Position numbers and translations under genes: made by a program. Under the pieces are notes generated by a model. It was given only the letters and a program-made list of their open reading frames with translations, made no database searches and had not been told where the DNA came from. Positions 8,028 through 14,004 of a stretch of 14,004 nucleotides of DNA are shown one piece after another (positions within the stretch are counted from its first letter, which is position 1; every line of letters starts with the position of its first letter). The DNA is taken from the NCBI GenBank assembly GCA_902473545.1, contig CABRSG010000027.1, positions 1-14,004 of the forward strand, read 5' to 3'. The stretch is from an uncultured Lachnospiraceae bacterium (GTDB taxonomy: Bacteria > Bacillota > Clostridia > Lachnospirales > Lachnospiraceae).

Positions 8028-9506
8028 TTACAGCACCGCACTGACGATCCCGGAAATATACGCCGTCAGCGGGTTCGGGAACACGCCCAGAAGCACCGCA
8101 AGCGCGGCAAGGATCGCCAGTGGAATCGTCATTGTCTTTACCGGTTCCAGTTTTTTCAAAGACTGATAATCGTAGTCATCTCCCGGCAAAAAGCCTTTGA
8201 TGCTGATAGGCAGAAGGTATCCTGCCGTCAGCAGCGCGCTGACAAGCAGCACCACCGGACCGAGCCAGGAAAATACGGAAATACCCGATTCCAGGGAGCC
8301 GGTCGCCAGATACCATTTGCTGATAAAGCCGCTTGCAGGCGGAATACCGATCAGCGCCAGGGATGCAAAGGTATAGCACCAGATCGTCACCGGCATCTCC
8401 TTGCCTATGCCCGTCAGCTCCTCCACCCGCGTCCTCCCGGTGCGGTAGATGATCGCTCCGGCGGAGAGGAACAGACAGGACTTGATGAGCGCGTGGAACA
8501 CAATATGCAGGAGCGATCCCGTCATCGCCTGCGGCTGCAGCAGCGCAAGCCCGAACAGAATATAGGACGCCTGGCTGACGGTCGAGTAGGCGAGCCGCTT
8601 CTTTAAAAGCTTCTCACGATAAGCGAGCATGGAGCCCATAAATACCGTGATCAGCGTCAGCACCAGCCACGCCGTCTGCACCCAGGTGCCGCGCAGAAAA
8701 TCCGGACCAATCACATAAAATACGGTGCGGATCACGCCGATGACGCCCGCCTTTACGATCAGACCGGACAGCACCGCGCTCGCCGGAGCAGGCGCAACCG
8801 GATGCGCAGTCGGCAGCCAGGCGTGCATCGGGAACATCCCCGCCTTCACGCCGAAACCAAGGATCATAAAGAACGCGATCACCAGAAGCACGCCCTCATG
8901 ACCCGCCACCCGCGCCATGTCGAGCGAGCCGCCTGCGGTAAAATCAAGCGTTACGGCATACCGGTTCATAAAGTAGATGCCAAGCAGTACCATATATGCG
9001 CCGCAGAGGGAATAAAACAGGTACTTCATGCCCGCCATCAGCGCCTCCCGCGTCTTTGTGTGCAGCACCAGCGGGAGCGACATCAGCGTCATGATCTCAT
9101 AAAATACGTAGAACGTGATCAGATTGCCGGAGAACGCCAGCGCGAGCAGCACGCCGTACACGATCAGATAAAAACCGAAATAGCGCTTCTCCTCCTGCTC
9201 GTGCTTCATGTACTCAAAGGAAAATACCCCTGCGAGTACCCACACAAGCGACACGATCACCGCGTACAGCCTGCCGAGCGCGTCCACGCGGAAGAAAATT
9301 TTTAAGTTATCTCCGAATTGCAGCAGCAGTAATTCCTTCTCGCCGCCAAAAATCACCAGCATCGCCAGTACCGCCGTGACCGCAAGGGCGATACCCGTCA
9401 TGCGGATAAGCCTTGCACGTTCCCTGAAAACCGGCAGAATCAGTACCGCCGCACCACAGAGGATCGGAAAAAATACCGCGATAACGATCCAGATAGAATG
9501 ATTCAT
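8028..9506 (-). CDS. MrpD/NuoM-like proton- or cation-translocating antiporter subunit
   Basis: This 492-residue polytopic membrane protein is of the ND4/MrpD/MbhH family. Ion-path residues are in place: Glu137 (YVFYEIMT), Lys221 (GVKAGMFP), Lys252 (LIVKAGV) and a Lys in the HALIKS helix. The family signature reads MHAWLPTAHPVAPAPASA (about 227-244), more like Mbh/Hyf subunits than canonical MrpD. It shares long identical runs with the next gene downstream (DFLRGTWVQ; RLAYSTVS), indicating a tandem duplication. The ATG at 9506 has AAAGGAGAGG about 4 bases upstream. It begins 18 bases after the mrpD stop, and its own TAA lies inside the ribosome binding site of the next gene. It is intact, so it could carry the function even if its frameshifted sister does not. 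Confidence 0.9.
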   Translation of the reverse strand: MNHSIWIVIAVFFPILCGAAVLILPVFRERARLIRMTGIALAVTAVLAMLVIFGGEKELLLLQFGDNLKIFFRVDALGRLYAVIVSLVWVLAGVFSFEYMKHEQEEKRYFGFYLIVYGVLLALAFSGNLITFYVFYEIMTLMSLPLVLHTKTREALMAGMKYLFYSLCGAYMVLLGIYFMNRYAVTLDFTAGGSLDMARVAGHEGVLLVIAFFMILGFGVKAGMFPMHAWLPTAHPVAPAPASAVLSGLIVKAGVIGVIRTVFYVIGPDFLRGTWVQTAWLVLTLITVFMGSMLAYREKLLKKRLAYSTVSQASYILFGLALLQPQAMTGSLLHIVFHALIKSCLFLSAGAIIYRTGRTRVEELTGIGKEMPVTIWCYTFASLALIGIPPASGFISKWYLATGSLESGISVFSWLGPVVLLVSALLTAGYLLPISIKGFLPGDDYDYQSLKKLEPVKTMTIPLAILAALAVLLGVFPNPLTAYISGIVSAVL

Positions 9507-9524
9507 TTGTCCTCTCCTTTCCTC

Positions 9525-11036
9525 TTACGCAAAATTTGAAAGCCCGGTCTGTATGATGTGCAGGATCGGCTCCGACATCATACCGAGTACCATGTTCAGC
9601 AGCACGAACAGTACGATCGTAACAGTGTAAAGTTTCTGCTGGCTCATGGTGACGGTCGTATAGCCTTTTTCCTTTATCACACTCTTCTTCTCCGGCACAT
9701 AGATGCGGATAACCGTCTTTAAGAAATAAATCGCATTTAAAATCGTACTGATTGCCAGAACGATCAGCGTCGGCAGCATCTTCACGGTCGGATGCAGCAC
9801 CGCCGCCTCCGCGAACAGAAGCTTGCTCACAAACCCGGCAAAAATCGGCACGCCGACCATCGAGAGCGAGCCGACCGTGAAGCCGACGCCCGCGATCTTG
9901 TTGCGGTAGCCCGCGCCCGTCAGCGCAAAGAAGCTGCGGCTGCCCGCCGACACATCCGTAAGCCCGATCGCTGAGATAAACAACAGCGACTTCGTGGCGG
10001 AGTGCGCCAGGATATGGAAGATGCTTGCCACCATACCCTCTGTTGTTCCAAGTCCAAAGCCCATGTAGATATAACCGATCTGCGCCACCGACGAAAAAGC
10101 GATCATCCTGCGGACATCCTTTTCCGTGATTGCGCTCACGGAGCCGAAGATCATGCCGCAGAGACCGAACACAAACAGCACATTTAGAATCTTGCTTCCG
10201 CAGATAATGTCAAAGCCAATCACACGGTAGAATATCTTGATCAGCAGGAAAATATATCCCTTGGACACCAGGCTGGACAACATCGCCGCCGAGGACACCG
10301 TCGAGTAGCCGTAGGCATCCGGCAGCCAGGAGTGGAACGGAAACAGGGCGCTCTTGATAGAAAGACCGACCGTAATCATACCAAGGGTGATAATCATCGG
10401 GATGCGGTAGGTTCCCGCTGCCATGATATGCTCCACCTGCTCTTTGATATTGGACATCAGCAGATGCCCGGTCAGATCGTAGAGCATACAGATGCCCATG
10501 AGCAGCAGACCGGAGCCTAAAAGACTCATAATCATGTAGCGCACCGCCGCCTCGATCGTTCTTCCGTTCTGACGGATCATGATCAGACCGCAGGCGGAGA
10601 TCGTGTTGATCTCGACAAACACATACGCCGTAAACAGGTCGTTTGTGTAAACCAGCGCCAGCAGGGAGCTTAAAAGAAGGTCCGTCAGAATATAGTAAAT
10701 GTTGTGCTTGCTCTTTTCCACCTCATCGTCCAGCTTTTTTCTGCCGCCGAGCATCGAGAGCAGCATGACCGTGCAGAAGGCGAGCGCCATCGCCGCCTCC
10801 AGCGCGCCCGCGCGGATCTCGTTGCCCCAGGGAGCCGGGAAGTGTCCCATCATAAAGGTATAGCTTCCGCCCACCTCTATCATGTAGCCCAGAAGCCACG
10901 CCGACATCACCCCGATAACCGTGATCGCCGCCGTGTTCAGCCACTTTGCATATTTCCCGGGCAGAACAGAGGATATGATGCCGGAAAACATGGAGATCAT
11001 GATAGAAAAGAAGGGGACATTCTGTACAAACGCCAT
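9525..11036 (-). CDS. mnhD: Na+/H+ antiporter subunit D (MrpD/MnhD)
   Basis: This 503-residue ND4/ND2-like ion-translocating subunit is the closest of the four to canonical MrpD. Landmarks are Glu142 in YVFVEINTIS, Lys228 in LSIKSALFPFHSWLPDAY (225-242) and Lys259 in LSSLVSKGY. HSWLPDAYGYSTVSSAAMLS is the MrpD-style signature, unlike the AHPVAPAPASA form in two of the later genes. It should act as one half-channel for proton or cation movement within the Mrp complex. The ATG at 11036 overlaps the TGA of mrpC by one base (TGATG), with AAAGGAGG 7 bases upstream. A GTG one codon earlier fits less well. Position directly after mrpC is the standard Mrp order. Confidence 0.93.
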   Translation of the reverse strand: MAFVQNVPFFSIMISMFSGIISSVLPGKYAKWLNTAAITVIGVMSAWLLGYMIEVGGSYTFMMGHFPAPWGNEIRAGALEAAMALAFCTVMLLSMLGGRKKLDDEVEKSKHNIYYILTDLLLSSLLALVYTNDLFTAYVFVEINTISACGLIMIRQNGRTIEAAVRYMIMSLLGSGLLLMGICMLYDLTGHLLMSNIKEQVEHIMAAGTYRIPMIITLGMITVGLSIKSALFPFHSWLPDAYGYSTVSSAAMLSSLVSKGYIFLLIKIFYRVIGFDIICGSKILNVLFVFGLCGMIFGSVSAITEKDVRRMIAFSSVAQIGYIYMGFGLGTTEGMVASIFHILAHSATKSLLFISAIGLTDVSAGSRSFFALTGAGYRNKIAGVGFTVGSLSMVGVPIFAGFVSKLLFAEAAVLHPTVKMLPTLIVLAISTILNAIYFLKTVIRIYVPEKKSVIKEKGYTTVTMSQQKLYTVTIVLFVLLNMVLGMMSEPILHIIQTGLSNFA

Positions 11037-11413
11037 CACAGTCCCTCCTTTTTAAGCCGGGAGGAAATCTCATCAAGATCCAGCGTGTGATAACGCTTAT
11101 AAAGCCGCACCGTCAGAGAAAGCATCAGCGCCGTGACGGAGACGGATACCACGATGCCCGTCAGTACAAGGCCGCTTGGGATCGGGTTAATATACGCCTC
11201 GACCTCCTGCACGCCGTTCACCACGATCGGAGCCACGCGTCCGGAAATGTAGCCCTTTTCCGCGAGGAACAGGTACACCGCCGTGTCCATGATATTCAGA
11301 CCGATGATCTTCTTGATCAGATTTTTCTGAAGAAGCAGGTTTGCGAATCCGATCCCAAACAGGATCATCGCAATCTCCTCCCCCATATTTGCCATAAAGT
11401 TTGACCCGATCAT
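11036..11413 (-). CDS. mnhC: Na+/H+ antiporter subunit C (MrpC/MnhC, NuoK-like)
   Basis: This 125-residue small membrane subunit has three predicted helices, homologous to NuoK and MbhG, and sits between the D-type subunits and MrpB in known Mrp complexes. Visible signatures are AMILFGIGFANLLLQKNLIKKIIGLN in the first third (helix 1 plus the basic loop) and the helix-3 motif NPIPSGLVLTGIVVSVSVTA. The latter corresponds to the DPLPQALVLTAIVI stretch of MrpC. The tail is charged (RYHTLDLDEISSRLKKEGL). I chose the ATG at 11413 because AAAGGAGG lies 8 bases upstream. Longer frames run back into the preceding gene. Its TGA shares a base with the mrpD ATG. Confidence 0.92.
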   Translation of the reverse strand: MIGSNFMANMGEEIAMILFGIGFANLLLQKNLIKKIIGLNIMDTAVYLFLAEKGYISGRVAPIVVNGVQEVEAYINPIPSGLVLTGIVVSVSVTALMLSLTVRLYKRYHTLDLDEISSRLKKEGL

Positions 11414-11414
11414 G

Positions 11415-12386
11415 CTAAAAACCTCCTTTCCGAAACAGTGCAAAGAATGCGTACATCGTGCAGGCGACAACCAGTCCCACACAGATATTTAAGGGCAGGA
11501 TCAGTCCGCTGCTTAAAATCGCGCCCGGTGTGCCGAGGGGAATCCCGCTCTCCAGATGGTGCGCGCCGGTGTAGAAGGAGTAGCTTTTGGCCAGACAGTA
11601 AAAGGTCAGTGCCGAAAAGCTCACCCACTTGTAGGTTTTCTCCGTAAAAAACCGCTCTGTCTTTTTAAAGCCAAAGGCGTTTAAGTAGAGGATCAGCCCG
11701 GCGCCGATGATCGCGCCGCCGGAAAAGCCGCCGCCCGGAGACAGATGTCCGTTTAAAATCACGTAGATGCCGAAAATAATGATGATTGGCACCAGCACGG
11801 AAGCGATGCCCTGCAGGATGGTGTCGTTCTTCGGCTCGTAGAAGCTGTCACGTTTTTCTTCCTCCTCCGCGCTTTCCCTGCCCTTTTTCTTATCGTTGCG
11901 CAGCAGGATCAGCACCGTGCAGGTCGCGATAAACAGCACGTTTGATTCGCCGAAGGTATCGAATGCACGGTAGTCAAGGATCATGCCGGTGACGATATTG
12001 ACCGCCCCGGTGTCCTGCAGACCGTCCTCAATGTATTTTGCCGCCACCTCGTTGTTGGTCGGGTTATGATCGCTTCCCACAGGCGGAAGGTAGGACACCT
12101 CAACCAGCAGGATCGTAATCAGAAGCAGACAGCAGATCAGCGCCGCCGCCCTGTAAAAGCGCTGGAAAAAGCGGTAGATCGGGTTGTGCTCGATGTCGTA
12201 CACCCTGTCGATCACCTTGTCGTGATCCCTCCGGTAGCGCCGTAATTTCTTTTCATTCGGTATGTACTCCTGCTGCGGCACGATCTCAACGTTGTCAAGG
12301 TAGGGATCCTTCTCGCCGCTGATCCAGCCGCGCATACGGACCAGGAGTCGGTTTTTGTATTCTTCCTCGGAAATCTTCTTACTCAT
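11415..12386 (-). CDS. mnhB: MbhE-MrpB fusion subunit of the Mrp antiporter
   Basis: This 323-residue protein joins two modules. Residues 1-75 are hydrophilic and highly charged (cytoplasmic, of unknown role). Residues 76-165 match MbhE, the last part of classical MrpA: one helix (ALICCLLLITILLVEVSYL), then the loop ending in TGAVNIVTGMILDYRAFDTFGES, then another helix. An acidic linker (ESAEEEEKRD) follows. Residues 185-323 are MrpB/MbhF, with the diagnostic ILNGHLSPGGGFSGGAIIGAG around 209-230 and further helices. In Mbh-type systems these two are often separate genes, and in classical Mrp the first part belongs to MrpA. Here it sits on MrpB. The ATG overlaps the previous gene by 8 bases; GGAGG is 12 bases upstream, with a closer AAGGA. 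Its TAG ends 1 base before the mrpC ATG. Confidence 0.9.
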   Translation of the reverse strand: MSKKISEEEYKNRLLVRMRGWISGEKDPYLDNVEIVPQQEYIPNEKKLRRYRRDHDKVIDRVYDIEHNPIYRFFQRFYRAAALICCLLLITILLVEVSYLPPVGSDHNPTNNEVAAKYIEDGLQDTGAVNIVTGMILDYRAFDTFGESNVLFIATCTVLILLRNDKKKGRESAEEEEKRDSFYEPKNDTILQGIASVLVPIIIIFGIYVILNGHLSPGGGFSGGAIIGAGLILYLNAFGFKKTERFFTEKTYKWVSFSALTFYCLAKSYSFYTGAHHLESGIPLGTPGAILSSGLILPLNICVGLVVACTMYAFFALFRKGGF

Positions 12387-12639
12387 CTTCCTTTTCGTCC
12401 TCCTCTCCCATCGCGTGGATTTTCTTCAATGTCACAAAAAACAAAAGACTGGTGACGCCCGCCCCCACAGCCGCCTCGGTGATAGCAAGATCCGGGGATT
12501 CCAGCAGAATCCAGATGATCGACATAATCAGACTGTAGGACATGTAGATCAGTATGGAATTTAAAAGACTTTTGGAAAAGCTCACCGAGATTGCGCAGAC
12601 GATCAGAAAGCCAAGCAATATGTACTGAAAAATCTGCAT
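12379..12639 (-). CDS. MbhD-like (DUF4040) small antiporter subunit, MrpA C-terminal module
   Basis: This 86-residue membrane protein has three hydrophobic segments, corresponding to MbhD or the DUF4040 part of MrpA/MrpB-type proteins. The hallmark is SPDLAITEAAVGAGVTSLLF at about residues 48-67. The Glu in TEA is the conserved charged residue of this module, thought to lie on the ion path in Mbh and Mrp structures. The C-terminus is strongly acidic (MGEEDEKEDE). The ATG at 12639 has AGGAGG 7 bases upstream; a GTG one codon earlier lies too close. In the repaired mrpG frame its ATG would share one base with the mrpG TGA, as at other junctions in the operon. In the sequence as given, the mrpG frame runs through the entire gene in another phase. 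Confidence 0.9.
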   Translation of the reverse strand: MQIFQYILLGFLIVCAISVSFSKSLLNSILIYMSYSLIMSIIWILLESPDLAITEAAVGAGVTSLLFFVTLKKIHAMGEEDEKEDE

Positions 12640-13000
12640 CACGCTTCCTCCTTCGCTTCGTTATTTTCTTCCTCAAGATATTCCTTTCACAGTAATTATC
12701 CAGGTGCGGGTTCGTGGTCGCCTCCAGCCTGGAGATCAGGTGCGAGGATACCGGGGATGCGCACCACAAAAACACGACCACCAGCCCCATCTTCAGTGTG
12801 GTAAAGTTAAATCCGGAGAGAATCATCAGGCCGATCAGCGAGATGCCGATACCAAGGGTATCGCCCATCGCCGCGGCGTGCATCCGGTTCAGCACGTACT
12901 TGAATTTAAACACGCCGAGGATCTGCACAACAAACGTAAGCAACCCGAGAAGCAGCATCCCGGTACCGAGAATAAACTGTGTCCATTTAAGAATTTCCAT
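12383..13000 (-). CDS. mnhG: Na+/H+ antiporter subunit G (MrpG/MnhG) with apparent 3' frameshift
   Basis: The first about 105 codons encode a typical three-helix MrpG. A helix-1 stretch (FILGTGMLLLGLLTFVVQIL) leads into YVLNRMHAAAMGDTLGIG, the MrpG hallmark, and the third helix ends LWCASPVSSHLIS before NPHLDNYCE. From there the frame as given does not stop. It runs another 101 codons through the next gene, out of phase, and ends at 12383 in low-complexity Arg/Gly. Adding one A to the AAA run at 12685-12687 gives an acidic end (KEYLEEENNEAKEEA) and a TGA at 12639-12641 that overlaps the next ATG. That is a 120-residue protein, the normal family size. I therefore regard 12639-13000 as the real gene and the rest as a frameshift artefact or mutation. 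The ATG at 13000 has GGGAGG 6 bases upstream; a longer start at 13021 is less likely. Confidence 0.85.
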   Translation of the reverse strand: MEILKWTQFILGTGMLLLGLLTFVVQILGVFKFKYVLNRMHAAAMGDTLGIGISLIGLMILSGFNFTTLKMGLVVVFLWCASPVSSHLISRLEATTNPHLDNYCERNILRKKITKRRRKRDADFSVHIAWLSDRLRNLGELFQKSFKFHTDLHVLQSDYVDHLDSAGIPGSCYHRGGCGGGRHQSFVFCDIEENPRDGRGGRKGR

Positions 13001-13352
13001 GCTCTTCCTCCCCTTCTGCACTCTGCTCTTCTTTTTCTTCCATTTCCCTGAGCCTTCTGCCGTGGTCGCGCCGCTCCAGGTAAACGCCGGTATAGACCTT
13101 CGTCAGCACGACGACCGCCAGGAAGCTGATCATCGCGTAGATCAGACAGATATCCACCAGATATCCTTCCTTTAACCGAAGGGCAAGGATGGAAATAATC
13201 ACCATAACCATCGTGCCCAGCATATTTACCGCCACAAGACGGTCGGCGATCGTCGGTCCGATGATCGCTCGGATCAGACAGAGCACCGCCATGACCGCAA
13301 GAACGATCAGCGCAATGTCGAACACCCATGCATACGCCTGCATCAAAGCCAT
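12987..13352 (-). CDS. mnhF: Na+/H+ antiporter subunit F (MrpF/MnhF)
   Basis: This 121-residue small membrane subunit has three helices. Family motifs are LIRAIIGPTIADRLVAVNMLG (loop 1 into helix 2) and KEGYLVDICLIYAMISFLAVV (helix 3). The Asp residues in IADR and VDI are the conserved ones of MrpF. It is longer than the usual roughly 90 residues because of an acidic/basic tail (RREMEEKEEQ-like, ending EEEHGNS) that is probably cytoplasmic. I prefer the ATG at 13352, one base after the mrpE TGA. A GTG at 13361 overlapping mrpE would put AAGGA only 3 bases away. The 3' end overlaps the mrpG start by 14 bases. Confidence 0.9.
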   Translation of the reverse strand: MALMQAYAWVFDIALIVLAVMAVLCLIRAIIGPTIADRLVAVNMLGTMVMVIISILALRLKEGYLVDICLIYAMISFLAVVVLTKVYTGVYLERRDHGRRLREMEEKEEQSAEGEEEHGNS

Positions 13353-13353
13353 A

Positions 13354-13821
13354 TCACTCACCCGTCCTTTCTAACTTCTCCAGCATTTTCACGAAAACGG
13401 AATCCTCCATCCCCTCCGCCAGGCTCTTGTCAAGACAATGCACCACCAGACGGTCCTCCTGCAGAGACACGGTGATCGTTCCCGGCGTCAGAGTGATGGA
13501 ATTTGCAAGTATCACACGCGCCGCCCGCGATCTCAGGCTTGTCCGGAACGTGACCATCACCGGCTCCACGATCTCCCGCTGCGACAGGATCAGATGGATA
13601 ACGGCAATGTTTGCGCGGACGATCTCCACGATCAGCGTCCCTATGTACCATAGAAAATAACCGCTCTTTTTGTACAGGATAATTTCCTTATGTATGCTGT
13701 AATCCATAAATTTACAGATAAAAGCAAACACGAAAAGAGCAATCACCGCGCCGAACACAACGATCTCAGCGGTAATCGCTCCATTGAAAATAATCCAGAC
13801 CAGAAAAAATAACACTAACAT
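13354..13821 (-). CDS. mnhE: Na+/H+ antiporter subunit E (MrpE/MnhE)
   Basis: This 155-residue protein is the first gene of the antiporter operon. Two N-terminal hydrophobic segments (residues 1-36) precede a third (about 55-78). The hydrophilic C-terminal domain then carries the MrpE signature LANSITLTPGTITVSL (105-120) followed by QEDRLVVHCLD. MrpE is needed for assembly or full activity of Mrp complexes but is not thought to carry the main ion path. I chose the ATG at 13821: the AAGGAG ribosome binding site (13833-13838) is 11 bases upstream and overlaps the alternative GTG at 13833, which therefore cannot use it. The gene matches the family in length. Confidence 0.92.
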   Translation of the reverse strand: MLVLFFLVWIIFNGAITAEIVVFGAVIALFVFAFICKFMDYSIHKEIILYKKSGYFLWYIGTLIVEIVRANIAVIHLILSQREIVEPVMVTFRTSLRSRAARVILANSITLTPGTITVSLQEDRLVVHCLDKSLAEGMEDSVFVKMLEKLERTGE

Positions 13822-13858
13822 TTTTCTTATCACTCCTTCATCTGCTCGCTAACTATTG

Positions 13859-13888
13859 ATTATAGCAGAATAGAAGAAGGAAGTACAA
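13859..13888 (-). promoter_or_regulatory. sigma-A-type promoter of the antiporter operon
   Basis: Minus strand TTGTAC (13883-13888) and a perfect TATAAT (13859-13864) are separated by 18 bases, with TG one base before the -10 box (TGCTATAAT, extended -10). Transcription would begin near 13852, giving a leader of about 30 bases before the mrpE ATG. The -35 box begins only 10 bases after the stop codon of the upstream gene. No hairpin terminator or riboswitch fits in the 76-base gap. No other promoter was recognised inside the nine following junctions, so the operon is likely one transcript. Confidence 0.75.
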
Positions 13889-13897
13889 GCTTATTTT

Positions 13898-14004
13898 TTA
13901 TAAAAAGTTAAGAATTACCCAGTAAATTAGCCCCAGCACCCAGCCGGAAAATACGCCGTAAAGGATTACCGGTCCGGCGATGGTAAAAATCTTGCAGCCG
14001 ATGC
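13898..14004 (-). CDS. C-terminal end of an unidentified membrane protein (cut by window edge)
   Basis: The last 34 residues read, in part, IGCKIFTIAGPVILYGVFSG, then WVLGLIYWVILNFL, then TAA at 13898. The segment is almost wholly hydrophobic with two glycine-rich turns, as expected for the final one or two helices of an integral membrane protein. Too little is present to name a family. Nothing in it matches the Mrp subunits, and the antiporter promoter follows it directly, so it is probably a separate transcription unit in the same direction. The frame is open to the window edge. Confidence 0.6.
   Translation of the reverse strand, partial: IGCKIFTIAGPVILYGVFSGWVLGLIYWVILNFL

Noticed and set aside
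8802..9305. 167-codon plus-strand frame over the intact NuoM-like gene
   Set aside because: Antisense shadow rich in His, Arg and Lys; no motif, no ribosome binding site.
12680..12692. Programmed -1 frameshifting as the explanation for the mrpG frame change
   Set aside because: The local TGT GAA AGG context lacks a standard slippery heptamer, and I saw no strong downstream structure; a simple indel explains it better, though not conclusively.
12889..13329. 146-codon minus-strand frame overlapping mrpF and mrpG
   Set aside because: Alternate phase of two genes with strong family matches; composition (Arg/Gly/Ser) is typical of an out-of-frame read.
13834..13897. Riboswitch or leader RNA upstream of the antiporter operon
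   Set aside because: The predicted leader is about 30 bases, too short for a riboswitch, and no hairpin pair was seen.

Overview
The window reads as a Clostridia chromosome segment, most likely Lachnospiraceae. The evidence is strong AGGAGG-type ribosome binding sites, sigma-A-like promoters, a lipoprotein-type BMP binding protein, and a cation-antiporter operon split in the way often seen in anaerobic Firmicutes. The family assignment comes from protein style, not from a database match. Every supported gene lies on the minus strand, so transcription runs from high to low coordinates. The long plus-strand reading frames are antisense shadows.

Layout in the direction of transcription. (1) 14004-13898: the last 34 residues of an unidentified membrane protein. 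(2) 13888-4364: an Mrp/Mnh-type (Mbh-like) multisubunit cation/proton antiporter operon behind a good extended -10 promoter. Gene order is mrpE, mrpF, mrpG, a stand-alone MbhD-like (DUF4040) subunit, an MbhE-MrpB fusion, mrpC, mrpD, two tandem MrpD/NuoM-like subunits, and a 721-residue NuoL/HyfB/MrpA-like subunit. Genes overlap or are separated by fewer than 20 bases (apart from one frameshifted start), and the set carries four potential ion-translocating antiporter-like subunits. No hydrogenase or redox subunit is present in the window. (3) 4270 to the left edge: a BMP-family nucleoside-type ABC importer, with lipoprotein, then a hairpin terminator and likely internal promoter, then the double ATPase, permease 1 and the first 80 residues of permease 2.

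Two single-base reading-frame disruptions are visible in the antiporter operon. mrpG loses its frame 15 codons before its expected stop (AAA run at 12685-12687). The second NuoM-like subunit has its first 21 codons, with a strong ribosome binding site, out of frame with the remaining 461-residue frame (near 7953-7958). Correcting one base in each restores family-like lengths (120 and 487 residues) and restores the mrpG stop/start overlap with the next gene. They are therefore either sequencing or assembly indels or genuine early decay of the operon.

Together the genes suggest an inner-membrane ion-homeostasis complex exchanging protons against Na+ or another monovalent cation, next to an ATP-driven uptake system for nucleosides or related ligands. 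No RNA genes, CRISPR arrays, insertion sequences or phage genes were seen.
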